DNA of 64,000 bases from Cellulosimicrobium cellulans (GTDB lineage Bacteria > Actinomycetota > Actinomycetes > Actinomycetales > Cellulomonadaceae): positions 1-64,000 of the forward strand of contig NZ_JAMXST010000004.1 of assembly GCF_024124905.1 (NCBI RefSeq). The letters run 5' to 3'. A program made the position numbers and the translations under genes. Under the pieces are notes generated by a model that had not been told where the DNA came from, ran no database searches, and saw nothing but the letters and a program-made list of their open reading frames with translations. This document shows, in pieces, positions 63,093 to 64,000 of this stretch. Position 1 is the first letter of the stretch. Each line of letters opens with the position of its first letter.

Positions 63093-64000
63093 ATGGAGGA
63101 GCCCACGCAGCGCGTCGACGCGCGGACCGCCCCGGGCGGCCCGGCGCGCGGGCCCGCACCGGGGAGCGAGGTCGGGGGCTACCTCATCGGCTCGCGCCTC
63201 GGGTCGGGCGCCATGGGCACCGTCCACAGCGCGCACGACGGCGGCGGGAACCTCGTCGCGATCAAGCTCCTGCACGCGCACGTCGACCTCGACGCCGCCG
63301 CCCAGGGACGCGAGCGGCTGCGGCGCGAGGCGCTTGCCCTGCAGCGCCTGCGCCACCCCGCCGTCGCGCAGATCCTCGACGTCGAGCTCGACGGACCCGA
63401 CGCGTTCATCGTCACCGAGCTCGTCGACGGCCCGACCCTCGAGGACGAGGTCGCCGAGGGCGGCCCGCTCGACCCGTGGGACCTCTACGAGCTCGCCGAC
63501 CAGCTCGCCGCCGCGCTCGAGTCCGTGCACGCGGCCGGCGTCGTGCACCGCGACCTCAAGCCGAGCAACGTCATGGTCTCCTCGCGCGGCCCGGTGCTCA
63601 TCGACTTCGGCATCGCGCAGGGCCTGGAGGACGCGCGCGTCACGTCGACCGGCCTCGTCATGGGGACGCCGGGCTACCTCGCGCCCGAGCTGCTCGAGGG
63701 CGCCGCCCCGAGCGTCGGGAGCGACTGGTGGGGCTGGGCCGCGCTCCTCGCCTACGCCGCGACGGGCCGTGCCCCGTTCGGGGTGCGACCGACCGACGTC
63801 GTCCTGGCCCGTGCCCGCAGCGGGCGGCCCGACCTCGCCGGCCTCGGGCCGGTCACGGCCCGCGTGCTCGCCGGGGCCCTGCACGCGGACCCCGCGCAGC
63901 GGCTCGGCCCGACGGAGGTCGTCGCCGCCCTGCGGCACGCCGCCGACACGGGCGACGCGGCCCCCGCGACCCAGGTCGTCGGGCCGCCCACCGGTCCCAC
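63093..64000 (+). CDS. Serine/threonine protein kinase, cut by the window edge
   Basis: 302 codons are visible and the frame is open to the last base. The kinase domain runs from about residue 29 to 295. The Gly loop is LGSGAMGTV, the ATP lysine Lys58 in VAIKLL, the catalytic loop HRDLKPSNV (Asp154), the DFG in LIDFGIAQG, and MGTPGYLAPE is the activation segment. It is of the PknB-like Hanks type. The C-terminus is missing, so membrane spans or PASTA repeats cannot be judged. Divergent from otsA. Confidence 0.92.
   Translation, partial: MEEPTQRVDARTAPGGPARGPAPGSEVGGYLIGSRLGSGAMGTVHSAHDGGGNLVAIKLLHAHVDLDAAAQGRERLRREALALQRLRHPAVAQILDVELDGPDAFIVTELVDGPTLEDEVAEGGPLDPWDLYELADQLAAALESVHAAGVVHRDLKPSNVMVSSRGPVLIDFGIAQGLEDARVTSTGLVMGTPGYLAPELLEGAAPSVGSDWWGWAALLAYAATGRAPFGVRPTDVVLARARSGRPDLAGLGPVTARVLAGALHADPAQRLGPTEVVAALRHAADTGDAAPATQVVGPPTGP

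Overview
The window is high-GC DNA from an actinobacterium, most likely a Micrococcales member of the Cellulomonas/Cellulosimicrobium/Promicromonospora type. The phylum call rests on MshA (mycothiol synthesis), Lsr2, CarD, SenX3-RegX3, DUF3180, DUF2342 and septum-formation-type proteins, on many GTG starts, and on gene orders shared with Mycobacterium. The family call is inference. There are 58 protein genes, one of them cut by the right edge, a candidate 7-codon leader peptide gene, and the 3' part of a 5S rRNA gene at the left edge. I see no tRNA, insertion sequence, prophage or CRISPR array.

Layout: (1) 1-360: end of an rRNA operon, its terminator and a 21-bp tandem repeat array. (2) 359-6050: minus-strand genes for methionine synthesis (metY, metX) followed by three housekeeping enzymes, preceded by a candidate leader peptide ending in Cys-Arg. 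(3) 6207-10957: two secreted cell-wall proteins, an NlpC/P60 hydrolase and a large RCC1/cell-wall-binding-repeat protein. (4) 11072-34064: a conserved actinobacterial block, ppa / dacB - DUF2342 - tilS - hpt - ftsH - folE - folP - folBK - DUF3180 - two PH-domain proteins - DUF2520 - panC - panD - nadB - nadC - lysS - lsr2, interrupted once by a vapBC module. It makes folate, pantothenate and NAD precursors and contains an FtsH protease. (5) 34202-45498: lactonase, mshA, a deazaflavin-type reductase, gpmA, then the phosphate regulon (phoU, senX3-regX3, pstSCAB) with 11-bp PHO-box repeats. (6) 45599-55873: two lipoproteins, then carD - ispD - ispF and, after a four-gene insert (lipoprotein, TetR, FAD lactone oxidase, racemase-fold PLP protein), cysS - rlmB. 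(7) 55931-64000: DUF4032 kinase-like protein, a secreted TIM-barrel/discoidin protein with a LacI-type operator, an orphan MsiK-type sugar ATPase, otsA-otsB for trehalose, and a Ser/Thr kinase that runs off the edge.

Two genome-wide signals stand out. First, a short intergenic repeat with the core GAGGTAGAGCC and a 20-21 bp period occurs at four places, always between genes, as tandem and inverted copies. Second, about a dozen genes carry a TANNNT -10 box exactly 6-7 bases before the start codon and have no ribosome binding site, which predicts leaderless mRNAs. Operons are tightly packed, with many GTGA or ATGA stop/start overlaps.
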